This document shows, in pieces, positions 8,410-16,912 of a DNA stretch of 64,000 nucleotides. The stretch comes from Kribbella jejuensis. GTDB lineage: Bacteria > Actinomycetota > Actinomycetes > Propionibacteriales > Kribbellaceae. Every line of letters begins with the position of its first letter. The first letter of the stretch is position 1. Both the position numbers and the translations under genes were made by a program. The notes below the pieces were generated by a model, which was not told where the DNA came from, ran no database searches, and saw only the letters and a list, made by a program, of their open reading frames with translations. The DNA lies in assembly GCF_006715085.1 (NCBI RefSeq), contig NZ_VFMM01000004.1, positions 1 to 64,000 on the forward strand. Direction: 5' to 3'.

Positions 8410-9750
8410 TTACGCTGCCGCGGCAGCTTTCAGCGCGCGGAAAAGTCCGGCCTCGGTCATCCCGATGTGCTCGAGCATGATCCGGTCGCGGTCCTTCTGG
8501 GTGCTGCCGAGCGACGCGAGCTCGCGGTACAGCGTGCCGACCTCGGTCCCGCCGAACCGGGTGAACAGGTAGTCGAGCGCCAGCCAGGACAGCGGGTACG
8601 AGCTGTCCGCGTGGTCGAAGAAGGTGGCGTCCGGCGGCAGGCCGGTCGCCTTCGCGAGGTACTTGGTGCGCACGTCCTGGCGGTACTGCGGGATCGCGAG
8701 GTCGTTCTGGCCCGGCATGTGCAGGAACTCGACGTACGTCGCGGAGCCCTCGACCAGCCAGCGCGGCGCATACGGGCCGTACGGCGCGGTGGCGACGTGG
8801 GTGAACTCGTGGGCGAGCGTGCGGGTGTCGACCTTGTCCCGGTTGTTCGGGTTCACCACGACGTACGAGTCGGCCCGCTCGCCTTCGCCGGTCACCTCGC
8901 CGGGCAGTGTGCGGTACACCCAGGTCGCCATCGCGAGCGCGTCCTCGGCGTTCTTCGGCTGGGTGTAGTCGGCGCCGCGGACGACCTTCTGGTCGAGCGC
9001 GATCACCAGGCCGGAGCCGTTCCAGCCGCCGGGCCAGTTCGTCGAGACGGCCTGTACGGCGTTCTGCGACATCGTGACGAACTTCGTCGCGAGCGCGTCC
9101 TGCCCCTGGTCGACGACCACGAGCACCCGCGGCGCGCGCTTCACCAGGACCGGCCCGAAGTCCCAGGCCTCCTGGTGCGAGCCGCGCGGCAGCCGCTGGT
9201 CGAGGTCGGAGTCCGACACCAGCATCCAGGTGCCGTTGGCCCGCCTGCTGAACGTGTACCCGAGCATCGCGCGGACCGGTACCAGGTCGATGCCGCGGAG
9301 CTGGTACTCCATCGCGACCGCGACCAGGTACGTCGACGGGCCGTACTTCTGGGCGATCGTGTCGTCGTACTGCTGGGCGAGCTGCTGGTAGGCGAGCTTC
9401 GCGAAACCGAACTGGCGCAGGTTCGTGAACAGCACTCGCTGGCGTGCGACGAGCTTGGTGTTCGCGGGGTCGACGTCGGCGACGAACTCCTGCTCGTTGC
9501 CGGTGAGGACCGCCTGCGAACGCCGCTTCAGCACCTGGTCGACGGCGGCCGACCGCGCGGCCAGGTCGATCGTCGGCGTACTCGTACCGGCGTTCGCGGC
9601 CGCGTCCTGGTTCTGACTCGACCGGTGCAGGGCGAGACCGCCCGCGACCGCTGCCACCACCAGGACGAGCGACAGCAGGAACGGCCAGAGCCGCGACCTC
9701 CTGCGGCGGTCGGCGGCGTGCCGGCTGTGCCGCCCTACCCCCTCGGCCAT
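8410..9750 (-). CDS. Exported/anchored gluzincin-like HExxH protein, paralogue 3
   Basis: A 446-residue protein with a basic N-terminus (RHSRHAADRRRRSR), one hydrophobic segment at about 22-41, then the shared lumenal/extracellular domain. The metal motif is HEFTH at 314-318 with E334 in WLVEGSATYV, where the usual AEYV of the other two is ATYV. The ATG at 9750 lies 9 bases after the dxs stop, so it is probably co-transcribed with dxs. The basic arm before one transmembrane segment predicts a type II membrane orientation with the catalytic domain outside. Function is inferred from motifs only. Confidence 0.8.
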   Translation of the reverse strand: MAEGVGRHSRHAADRRRRSRLWPFLLSLVLVVAAVAGGLALHRSSQNQDAAANAGTSTPTIDLAARSAAVDQVLKRRSQAVLTGNEQEFVADVDPANTKLVARQRVLFTNLRQFGFAKLAYQQLAQQYDDTIAQKYGPSTYLVAVAMEYQLRGIDLVPVRAMLGYTFSRRANGTWMLVSDSDLDQRLPRGSHQEAWDFGPVLVKRAPRVLVVVDQGQDALATKFVTMSQNAVQAVSTNWPGGWNGSGLVIALDQKVVRGADYTQPKNAEDALAMATWVYRTLPGEVTGEGERADSYVVVNPNNRDKVDTRTLAHEFTHVATAPYGPYAPRWLVEGSATYVEFLHMPGQNDLAIPQYRQDVRTKYLAKATGLPPDATFFDHADSSYPLSWLALDYLFTRFGGTEVGTLYRELASLGSTQKDRDRIMLEHIGMTEAGLFRALKAAAAA

Positions 9751-9759
9751 GGGTCCTGG

Positions 9760-11640
9760 CTAGGCGTTCCGGCCGCCGGCCGGCTCGTTGAACGCGTGAC
9801 CGGCGTGCTGGGTCAGCTGTTCGGTGATCTCCCGAGCGACCTCCTGGCCGGTCAGACCGATCTCCTGCAGGACCGCGGCGCGCTTGGCGTGGTCGAGGAA
9901 CACCTGCGGTACGGCGAAGTCGCGGAACGGCGCCTGTACGCCCCCGTCCCGGAGCGCCTGCGCGATCAGGTCGCCGCAGCTGCCGGAGCGGCCGTTGTCC
10001 TCGATCGACACGACCAGCTTGAAGCCGCTTGCCAGCTCGACCAGCTTCGGGTTGACCGGCTTCACCCAGCGCGGGTCGACCACAGTCACGCCGTACCCAT
10101 GGGCCTCGAGGCGCTGCGCGACGTCCATCGCGGTCGCGACCATCGAACCGATACCGACCAGCAGGACGTCGTTGCCCGAGCGCTTGAGCACGTCGATGTC
10201 GCCGACGCGGTCGATCGCCTCGATGTCCGGGAACACCTCGCCCTTCGCGAACCGCAGCGCCGTCGGGACGTCGTCCACGTCGACCGCCTCGTCGAGCAGT
10301 TCCTGCAGGCGCTTGCCGTCCCGTGGCGCCGCGAGCCGCAGGCCCGGGACGAGCTGCAGCAGCGACATGTCGTACACACCGTTGTGGGTCGGGCCGTCGT
10401 CACCGGTCACACCCGCGCGGTCGAGGACGAACGTCACGCCGCACTTGTGCAGCGCGACGTCCAGCAGAACCTGGTCGAAGGCGCGGTTCAGGAACGTCGA
10501 GTACAGGCAGACGACCGGGTGCAGGCCGCCCAGCGCGAGGCCGGCGGCGCTGGTCACCGCGTGCTGCTCGGCGATCCCGACGTCGAAGGTCCGGTCCGGG
10601 AACTCCTCCGCGAACGGCGCGAGGCCGGTCGGGTGCAGCATCGCCGCGGTGATCGCGACCACGTCCGGGCGCCGGTGGCCGATCTTCACCAGTTCGTCGG
10701 AGAACACGTCGGTCCAGCCGCGCGGCTTGTTCAGCGGGCGGACCTGGTGGAGGTTGTCCTCCTCGTCCTGCTCCGCGGCGGGGTAGCCGAAGCCCTTCTT
10801 GGTGACCGCGTGCACGATCACCGGACCGCCGAACGACTTCGCGTTGCGCAGCGCGTCCTCGAGCGCGTTCCGGTCGTGGCCGTCCACCGGGCCGACGTAC
10901 TTCAGGCCGAGGTCCTCGAACATGCCCTGCGGGGCGAGCATGTCCTTCAGGCCCTTCTTCACCCCGTGCAGCACCTCGTACATCGGCGGGCCGACGTACG
11001 GCGTCCGGCCGAGGTTCTTCTTGATCAGGTCGAGGATCTTCTCGTACCGCGGGTTGGTGCGCAGGCTGGTCAGGTGCGTGGCCAGGCCGCCGACGGTCGG
11101 GCTGTACGAGCGCCCGTTGTCGTTGACGATGATGACCAGGTTCAGGTCCTTGGCGGCGGCGATGTTGTTCAGCGCCTCCCAGGCCATCCCGCCGGTCAGC
11201 GCGCCGTCGCCGATCACCGCGACCACGTGCCGGTTCTCCCCGCGCAGCCGGTACGCCTTCGCGAGGCCGTCGGCATACGACAGCGCGGTCGAGGCGTGGC
11301 AGTTCTCGACGATGTCGTGCTCGGACTCGGCCTGGCTCGGGTACCCGGACAGGCCGCCCTCCTGACGGAGCGTGCCGAACGAGCGCGCGCGGCCGGTGAC
11401 CAGCTTGTGCACGTACGCCTGGTGACCGATGTCGAAGACCAGCCGGTCCCGTGGCGAGTCGAACACCCGGTGCATCGCCAGGGTGATCTCGACCATGCCA
11501 AGGTTCGGGCCGAGGTGGCCCCCGGTGCGGGTCACGGTCTCGACCAGCACGTCCCTGATCTCGGTCGCCAGATCGGTCAGCTGTTGATCGGTCAGCTTCT
11601 TGAGGTCTTCCGGACCCTCAACCGTCTCCAGCACGCGCAT
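9760..11640 (-). CDS. dxs: 1-deoxy-D-xylulose-5-phosphate synthase
   Basis: A 626-residue transketolase-like enzyme that condenses pyruvate and glyceraldehyde-3-phosphate with thiamine diphosphate: first step of the MEP isoprenoid pathway. The TPP motif GDGALTGGMAWEALNN, the GHLGPNLG substrate region and FDVGIAEQHAVTSAAGLA are all present, and length is usual. The start was set at the ATG at 11640, preceded by CGGGAGGAG, rather than the ATG 12 codons upstream, because the ribosome-binding site and the conserved beginning (MRVLETVEGPEDLKKL) fit. A gluzincin-like membrane protein follows 9 bases downstream. Confidence 0.97.
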   Translation of the reverse strand: MRVLETVEGPEDLKKLTDQQLTDLATEIRDVLVETVTRTGGHLGPNLGMVEITLAMHRVFDSPRDRLVFDIGHQAYVHKLVTGRARSFGTLRQEGGLSGYPSQAESEHDIVENCHASTALSYADGLAKAYRLRGENRHVVAVIGDGALTGGMAWEALNNIAAAKDLNLVIIVNDNGRSYSPTVGGLATHLTSLRTNPRYEKILDLIKKNLGRTPYVGPPMYEVLHGVKKGLKDMLAPQGMFEDLGLKYVGPVDGHDRNALEDALRNAKSFGGPVIVHAVTKKGFGYPAAEQDEEDNLHQVRPLNKPRGWTDVFSDELVKIGHRRPDVVAITAAMLHPTGLAPFAEEFPDRTFDVGIAEQHAVTSAAGLALGGLHPVVCLYSTFLNRAFDQVLLDVALHKCGVTFVLDRAGVTGDDGPTHNGVYDMSLLQLVPGLRLAAPRDGKRLQELLDEAVDVDDVPTALRFAKGEVFPDIEAIDRVGDIDVLKRSGNDVLLVGIGSMVATAMDVAQRLEAHGYGVTVVDPRWVKPVNPKLVELASGFKLVVSIEDNGRSGSCGDLIAQALRDGGVQAPFRDFAVPQVFLDHAKRAAVLQEIGLTGQEVAREITEQLTQHAGHAFNEPAGGRNA

Positions 11641-11684
11641 CGAGCTCCTCCCGCGGTCGTCCTCGAATGCTCTCACACTTCAAG

Positions 11685-11690
11685 ACGCTA
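11685..11690 (-). promoter_or_regulatory. -10 element of dxs
   Basis: TAGCGT on the minus strand, giving a leader of about 38 bases before the dxs ATG. No convincing -35 hexamer at 17-19 bases. Confidence 0.35.
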
Positions 11691-11729
11691 CCCGGGTGCG
11701 CCTCGTTCGGCCCTGTGGTGGGTCTCACC

Positions 11730-11745
11730 TAGGGTGACAGACATG
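11730..11745 (+). promoter_or_regulatory. Leaderless promoter of the first DUF402 gene
   Basis: TAGGGT (11730-11735), seven bases, then ATG at 11743. This spacing puts the transcription start at or next to the start codon, as is common in Actinomycetota. There is no ribosome-binding site. Confidence 0.55.
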
Positions 11746-12282
11746 GAGGACCGGGGCTGGTGGGGCGGGGAAGGTATCAGGACAGTGCGGACGCTGTTCC
11801 GGAAGTACGACGGGCAGCCGCATCGCCTGGTCGAGGCCATCCGGCTGGGCGAGGACGAGCACGGGCTGTGGGTCGGATCACTCCCGGGCAGCCAGGGCCA
11901 GCGCGCCGACGGCAGCTGGAAGTCGATCGACTACCACCGGGTCCGGTTGTTCCCGCGTGGCCAGTGGTGGAGCGCGTTGTTCAACGACACCCCGCATCAG
12001 ACCGCGATCTACTGCGACATCACCATGCCGCCCGAGTTCGGCGTCGACTCGGTCACCGCCGTCGACCTGGACCTGGACATCCGGCTGCTCCGCGACGGCA
12101 CGGTCAAGGTGATGGACGAGGACGAGTTCCACGAACACCAGGTCCGGTACGACTACCCGCCGCAGGTCGTCGCCACCGCCCAGGCCGTCTGCGACCACCT
12201 GGCGGCCACCATCACCACCACGGAACCCTTCCTGACGGCGTACAAGCCGTACCTCGAGCAGATCCGCTCGCTGACGGCCTGA
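11743..12282 (+). CDS. DUF402 protein, nucleoside-phosphatase-like (copy 1)
   Basis: A 179-residue DUF402 protein. It shows the family pattern: a Tyr/Lys-rich start (RTLFRKYDGQPH), RLFPRGQWWSALFN, IYCDITMPPEF, VDLDLDIRLLRDGT and DEDEFHEHQ, which carry the acidic metal ligands. Characterised DUF402 members hydrolyse nucleoside di- or triphosphates with Mn2+/Co2+; the substrate here is unknown. Leaderless TAGGGT promoter, strong hairpin terminator at 12294, and a paralogue directly downstream at 12461. An in-frame run-on further upstream is antisense to dxs and was not used. Confidence 0.85.
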   Translation: MEDRGWWGGEGIRTVRTLFRKYDGQPHRLVEAIRLGEDEHGLWVGSLPGSQGQRADGSWKSIDYHRVRLFPRGQWWSALFNDTPHQTAIYCDITMPPEFGVDSVTAVDLDLDIRLLRDGTVKVMDEDEFHEHQVRYDYPPQVVATAQAVCDHLAATITTTEPFLTAYKPYLEQIRSLTA

Positions 12283-12293
12283 CCCACGGCGGC

Positions 12294-12341
12294 GACCGGT
12301 CCCGGAGGCTAGGAGCCCCCCTGAGCCTCCAGGGACCGGTC
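12294..12341 (+). terminator. Hairpin terminator after DUF402 copy 1
   Basis: GACCGGTCCCGGAGGCT (12294-12310) pairs with AGCCTCC-A-GGGACCGGTC (12324-12341): 17 base pairs with one bulged A and a 13-base loop, followed by TTAT. It separates the two DUF402 genes into independent transcripts. Confidence 0.7.
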
Positions 12342-12447
12342 TTATGACGGCGTGGGCCGGCACCTCTCCATCGTGCGGTGGCATACCGCGACAGGTCCAC
12401 TGCCCAGCGCAAAGTTGCATGAACCTGCAGTCGCACCCGTGCCGGGA

Positions 12448-12463
12448 TAAGTTGACGCTCATG
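12448..12463 (+). promoter_or_regulatory. Leaderless promoter of the second DUF402 gene
   Basis: TAAGTT (12448-12453), seven bases, then the ATG at 12461: the same geometry as at 11730. Confidence 0.45.
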
Positions 12464-12955
12464 CGTGACGTCAGGGTGGTTTACCGCAAGTACGACGAGA
12501 AGCTGCACTGGCACCAGTGGATGCGCTACCTCGGCGAGGACGAGTACGGCGTCTGGCTCGGAGCGCCCGCGGGATCGGTGTCGCAGCGCGGTGACGAGCC
12601 TGTGGTGACGCAGGAGCAGGCGCACGTCCAGCTGTTCCCGCACGACAAGTGGTTCACCGCGATCTTCAACGACGAGCCGCGGTACACCGAGATCTACGCC
12701 GACATCACCACGCCGGTGGAGTTCTCCGACGACGTGCTGACGATGATCGACCTCGACCTGGACGTGATCAAGCGGCGCGACGGCACCGTGTTCATCGACG
12801 ACGAGGACGAGTTCGCCGAGCACCAGGTCAAGTACGCGTACCCTCCGGACGTGATCGCCACCGCCCGGCAGACCTGCGACTGGCTCTTCCGGGCCGTGTC
12901 GACCGAGGAGCCGTTCCTCACAGTCTACAAGACCCACCTGGACAAGATCCGCTAG
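12461..12955 (+). CDS. DUF402 protein, nucleoside-phosphatase-like (copy 2)
   Basis: A 164-residue paralogue of the gene at 11743, with YRKYDEKLHWHQ, VQLFPHDKWFTAIFN, IYADITTPVEF, IDLDLDVIKRRDGT and DEDEFAEHQ. The start was set at ATG 12461, where family similarity begins, although the frame stays open upstream. Its TAG overlaps the last bases of the convergent hydrolase gene (shared CTAG at 12952-12955). Two diverged copies side by side suggest an old duplication with different substrates or expression. Confidence 0.85.
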   Translation: MRDVRVVYRKYDEKLHWHQWMRYLGEDEYGVWLGAPAGSVSQRGDEPVVTQEQAHVQLFPHDKWFTAIFNDEPRYTEIYADITTPVEFSDDVLTMIDLDLDVIKRRDGTVFIDDEDEFAEHQVKYAYPPDVIATARQTCDWLFRAVSTEEPFLTVYKTHLDKIR

Positions 12956-14457
12956 CGAACCTCATGGACGCGCAGGGTTCCGTTCTTGAGCATCATCACG
13001 CCCGGTAGCGGGCCGCGCTGCCCGGCGTACATGTCGGCGACCGGGGCGACCGTCAGGTAAAGGTTCTGCCCGGCCGGGACGTCGACGGCGATCGCGGGCA
13101 GCTCGAAGGTACGCCGTACTCCCCGGGCTGTGTGCTTCTCGCGGAGCGGCATCGTGTTGTTCTGCACGACCTTCGCCGTGAGCGGGCTCTTCCCGACGCT
13201 CAGGGCGAAGTACGCCGCCGACTGCGGGATGACCGTGTAGACGTTGGCGGTCACGGTCGGCGTACCCGCGATCGTGAGCGGGCCTTTCGCGATCGGCAGG
13301 TTCACGGGCAGGCCGACGCCGGTCGGCGCGACGATCTTGCCGAGCCGGTACGCCGTGTTCGGTGCCAGACTCCGTTGCGTGAGGCACCGACCTGCCGCGG
13401 TCGACAGGTGGTACGTACCGAAGCCCTCCAGACCGCTCGGCTGGTGCAGCAACTGTTGCCGCATGAACCGGATCGACAGGTCGGAGAAGGTCGGCGAACC
13501 GAGCGCGATCGAGCACGGGTCGCCGGGGGTCGCGTAGCCGGGCGGTACGACGGCCGGCAGCGTGTGGCCACCGTTGTACCCGACGAAGATCGACCGCGCC
13601 CGAGCCTTCGCCGTCAGCGCGTGGTCGAAGTTCATCAGGCCCTGGTTGAGGTTGAACAGGTTGTCGGAGATGCCCTGACCGAACAGCACCGGAATGTCGA
13701 GCTTGCGGCCCTGGGACACCTGCCACGCGGGACCGTTGTGCGCGAAGAACGCGGTCAGCTCGCGACCGGCCTTGCCAGTCGGCCAGGCACCGGTCGCGAT
13801 CAGAGCGACGAACGCCTTCTGTACGGCCGGCGGCAAGTGCGTCCCGCCGCCCGCGAACAGGAGCGACAGCCACATCGTACGGGCGGCCTCCTGGGGCGCG
13901 AGGCTCTGCTTCAGGTCCCACCAGGTGATCTCCGGCGCGAGCGCGTCGAACCGGGTCGCCCCGCGGTCGCGGAGCTCGGTGAAGGCGCCGGCGAACTGGT
14001 ACCCGCCGCCGTAGGACCCGCCGATCGCCCCGATCAGCGGATCACCCGGTCGCTGCTTCGTCACCCAGTCCAGCCCGGCGACCAGGTCGACGAGCTTGAC
14101 CACGTCGCTGCCCTCGTAGTCCGGGTTCATCACGTGCGCGACGCCGGTGCTCTGCCCGAAGCTCCGCTGGTCGAAGCTGAGGACGCCGAAGCCCGCGTCG
14201 AGCCAAGCCTTGAACGCAGCCGGGTCCGTCGTCCGGCTCCCACCCCAGCCGTGGCTGTGGAAGATCAGCGGGACGGTGTGGTGCTTCGTCGCGTCGGCAG
14301 GCCGGAACAGCGTGTAGCAGATCTTCACGGGCGCCGTCGTACCCGGCTCCGGGACCGAGTTGACGCAGCCGTTGGTGACAGTACCGGCCGCCGCGGCCGG
14401 GATGACCGGGGACAGCAGCAGGGCGACAGCACCGACCAGAGCAAGCACACGACGCAT
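12952..14457 (-). CDS. Secreted alpha/beta hydrolase, X-Pro dipeptidyl-peptidase-like (S15/CocE type)
   Basis: A 501-residue protein with a clear Sec signal peptide (MRRVLALVGAVALLLSPVIP, cleavage after AAAA). The oxyanion region is HSHGWGG (about 67-73) and the nucleophile elbow GGSYGG has Ser148. A later GQGISDN supplies the candidate acid and YNGGH the histidine. A C-terminal beta-rich domain (about 350-501) resembles the jelly-roll C-domain of X-prolyl peptidases and cocaine-esterase-like hydrolases. Expected to be extracellular; peptide versus ester substrate is undecided. Convergent with DUF402 copy 2 (4-base overlap) and divergent from the antiporter. Confidence 0.82.
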   Translation of the reverse strand: MRRVLALVGAVALLLSPVIPAAAAGTVTNGCVNSVPEPGTTAPVKICYTLFRPADATKHHTVPLIFHSHGWGGSRTTDPAAFKAWLDAGFGVLSFDQRSFGQSTGVAHVMNPDYEGSDVVKLVDLVAGLDWVTKQRPGDPLIGAIGGSYGGGYQFAGAFTELRDRGATRFDALAPEITWWDLKQSLAPQEAARTMWLSLLFAGGGTHLPPAVQKAFVALIATGAWPTGKAGRELTAFFAHNGPAWQVSQGRKLDIPVLFGQGISDNLFNLNQGLMNFDHALTAKARARSIFVGYNGGHTLPAVVPPGYATPGDPCSIALGSPTFSDLSIRFMRQQLLHQPSGLEGFGTYHLSTAAGRCLTQRSLAPNTAYRLGKIVAPTGVGLPVNLPIAKGPLTIAGTPTVTANVYTVIPQSAAYFALSVGKSPLTAKVVQNNTMPLREKHTARGVRRTFELPAIAVDVPAGQNLYLTVAPVADMYAGQRGPLPGVMMLKNGTLRVHEVR

Positions 14458-14582
14458 CTGTCACTCCAGGTGATCGACGAATCTCGCTTCGCACACGCTA
14501 GAGGACTCCCCGCTTCCTGACCAGATCGCGTCCTCAGCCGTCGGCGAACCGAGGGGCGAAATGCGGCCGCCGCTGCGACACT

Positions 14583-16496
14583 GTGCGCGTGCATATCGCG
14601 ATCGAGGTCGTGGCCCTCGTCGCCGTCGTCGCGGCCGGCGCCGCGCTGGCGCGGCGGATCGGGCTGTCGGCCCCTCTGTTGCTGGTGGTCATCGGGATCG
14701 CCGCGTCGTACCTGCCGTTCATCCCGCGGGTCGAGCTCTCGCCCGAGGTGGTGCTGGTCGGGTTCCTGCCGCCGCTGCTGTACTCGGCCGCGATCAAGAC
14801 CAGCCTGGTCGACTTCACCAAGCACCGGCGGTCGATCGGGTTGCTGTCCGTCGGACTCGTGGTTTTCACCGCCCTCGGCGTCGGGGTGGTGACGTGGTGG
14901 GTGCTCGGCCAGGTCGCGGAGTCGATCGGTCAGCAGCCGTTGCCGTTCTGGGCCGCGTTCGCGATCGGTGCGGTGGTCGCGCCGCCCGATGCGGTCGCCG
15001 CCACCGCGATCGCCAAGCGTGTCGGTCTCCCCCGGCGGATCGTCACGATCCTCGAGGGCGAGAGCCTGATGAACGACGCGACCGCCTTGGTCTGCCTGCG
15101 GACGGCGGTGGCCGCGGCCGTCGTCGCGCCGACCGTGCTGCACGTCGGCCTGGACTTCCTGCGCGCGGCCGGTGGCGGCGTACTGGTCGGCTTCGTCGTG
15201 ACGTTCGTGCTCGCGAAGATGCGCCGCCGGTTCACCGACCCGGTACTGGACACCACGCTCAGCCTGACCGCCCCGTTCGTCGCATACATCGCGGCCGAGA
15301 ACCATTACGTGCACGCGTCCGGTGTCCTCGCGGTCGTCGTCACCGGTCTGCTGCTCGGTCACAAGGCGCCGATCATCCAGTCGGCGAAGTCGCGGATGTC
15401 CGAGCGCACCAACTGGCGGACCTTCCAGTTCCTGCTGGAGAACACGGTCTTCCTGCTGATCGGCCTGCAGACGCGGTGGATCCTCGACGACCTGAGCGCC
15501 AGCCCGCTGCCCGGCTGGCTGATCGCGGCCGCGACGGTCGCGGCGTTCGTCGCGGTCATCCTGCTGCGGCCGATCTGGATCATCCCGACCACGTTGCTGT
15601 CCCGGAAATTCCTCGGCCCGTCGCGCCCCGGTCCGGTGTCGAGCCGCGGTCTGATCGTGGTGTCGTGGGCCGGCATGCGCGGCGTGGTCACGCTGGCCGC
15701 GGTGTTCACGCTGCCCGAGAACACGCCGCATCGCGAAGTACTGGTGTTCATAGCACTGACCGTGACCGCGGGCACGCTGCTCGTCCAGGGCTCCACGCTG
15801 CCCTGGCTGGTACGGCGGTTGCGGCTGCCCGGCCCCGATCCGGCGGAGGACGCGCTGCAGGAGGCCGCCGTACTGCAGGGAGCTCATCGGGCCGCGATCG
15901 CGAAGCTCGACGAGATCGCGACCCCGTCCGACCCGCCGGCCGTGCTCGACGTCCTGCGGCAGCGGGGTGAGGCGCGCGCGCAGGCGGCCTGGGAGCGGCT
16001 CGGGCGGCCGGAGAGCGAGTACGAGACACCGAGCGAGGCGTACCGCCGGTTGCGGATCGCGATGCTCGAGGCGGAACGTTCGCACATCCTCAAGGTCCGC
16101 GATGCCGGGCTGGTCGCGGACGAGGTGCTGCAGCGGGCGCAGAACGCGCTCGACATCGAGGAGTCGATCCTGGACCGCGACGAGGACGACGACGTCGGCG
16201 GCCGCTCCGAGGATCTGCGGCCGAAGGTGCTGCCGGGCGGTGAGTGCGAGCACCTCGCCGAAGCGCCGGTGGTGGTCGCTCCGAACACGCCGGACGGCTG
16301 CGAGGAGTGCCTGGCCGACGGCGGGACCTGGGTGCACCTGCGGCTGTGCCTCGGCTGCGGGCACGTCGGGTGCTGTGACTCCTCGGAGATGAAGCACGCG
16401 AGCAAGCACAACGCGGAGACCCGGCATCCGGTGATGCGCAGCTTCGAACCGGGTGAAACTTGGCGCTGGTGCTTCGTTGACGAGAAGCTGGGCTAA
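14583..16496 (+). CDS. CPA1 Na+/H+ antiporter fused to a UBP-type zinc finger
   Basis: A 637-residue protein. Residues 1 to about 420 form a 12-segment CPA1 exchanger (GAVVAPPDAVAATAI, GESLMNDATALV with the ND pair, SWAGMRGVVTLAA). A charged cytoplasmic helical stretch follows. From about residue 550 comes a UBP-type zinc finger with Cys/His ligands in GECEHL, GCEECL, CLGCGHVGCCD and HASKHNAETRHP. The exchanger moves Na+ or K+ against H+ across the membrane. In eukaryotes this finger binds the ubiquitin C-terminus; its bacterial ligand is unknown. GTG at 14583 was chosen (a second GTG lies at 14589). The stop overlaps the HIT gene start by one base. Confidence 0.88.
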   Translation: MRVHIAIEVVALVAVVAAGAALARRIGLSAPLLLVVIGIAASYLPFIPRVELSPEVVLVGFLPPLLYSAAIKTSLVDFTKHRRSIGLLSVGLVVFTALGVGVVTWWVLGQVAESIGQQPLPFWAAFAIGAVVAPPDAVAATAIAKRVGLPRRIVTILEGESLMNDATALVCLRTAVAAAVVAPTVLHVGLDFLRAAGGGVLVGFVVTFVLAKMRRRFTDPVLDTTLSLTAPFVAYIAAENHYVHASGVLAVVVTGLLLGHKAPIIQSAKSRMSERTNWRTFQFLLENTVFLLIGLQTRWILDDLSASPLPGWLIAAATVAAFVAVILLRPIWIIPTTLLSRKFLGPSRPGPVSSRGLIVVSWAGMRGVVTLAAVFTLPENTPHREVLVFIALTVTAGTLLVQGSTLPWLVRRLRLPGPDPAEDALQEAAVLQGAHRAAIAKLDEIATPSDPPAVLDVLRQRGEARAQAAWERLGRPESEYETPSEAYRRLRIAMLEAERSHILKVRDAGLVADEVLQRAQNALDIEESILDRDEDDDVGGRSEDLRPKVLPGGECEHLAEAPVVVAPNTPDGCEECLADGGTWVHLRLCLGCGHVGCCDSSEMKHASKHNAETRHPVMRSFEPGETWRWCFVDEKLG

Positions 16497-16912
16497 TGGC
16501 TGACTGTCTGTTCTGCTCCATCATCGCGGGAACGACGCCCGCGCAGATCGTCCTGGACACCCCGGAGATCGTGGGCTTCCTCGACATCCGGCCGGTGTTC
16601 AAGGGTCATACGCTGATCGTGCCGCGGGCCCACGTGCCGACACTGGTCGAACTGCCGGACGAGCTCACCGTGCCGCTGTTCGGCGCGGCCCGGTCGGTCG
16701 CGGCCGCGGTCCGTCCCGCGTTCGACGCGCAGGGTTCGTTCGTTGCCGTCAACAACGTTGTGTCCCAGTCGGTGCCGCATCTGCACGTCCACGTCGTACC
16801 CCGCACGAAGGGTGACGGGTTGCGCGGGTTCTTCTGGCCGCGCACGAAGTACGCCGACACCGCCGAGGCCGAGGAGTACGCCGGGAAACTACGCGCCGCC
16901 CTCGCGGACTAG
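16496..16912 (+). CDS. HIT family nucleotide hydrolase/transferase
   Basis: A 138-residue histidine-triad protein with the catalytic HLHVHVVPR motif (His 95, 97, 99) and an N-terminal CLFC pair at 4 and 7, typical of zinc-containing HIT proteins. Family members hydrolyse nucleoside phosphoramidates, dinucleotides or AMP-conjugates. Its ATG overlaps the antiporter stop (TAATG), so the two are translationally coupled. The last 24 bases overlap the 3' end of the convergent GNAT gene. Confidence 0.93.
   Translation: MADCLFCSIIAGTTPAQIVLDTPEIVGFLDIRPVFKGHTLIVPRAHVPTLVELPDELTVPLFGAARSVAAAVRPAFDAQGSFVAVNNVVSQSVPHLHVHVVPRTKGDGLRGFFWPRTKYADTAEAEEYAGKLRAALAD

Noticed and set aside
7405..12282. Very long plus-strand open frame (over 1600 codons) across the gluzincin and dxs genes
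   Set aside because: Antisense shadow of well-supported minus-strand genes in high-GC DNA; only its last 180 codons (from 11743) are a real DUF402 gene.
14325..16427. 700-codon minus-strand frame over the antiporter
   Set aside because: Arg/Gln/Asp-rich antisense shadow of a clear CPA1 antiporter.
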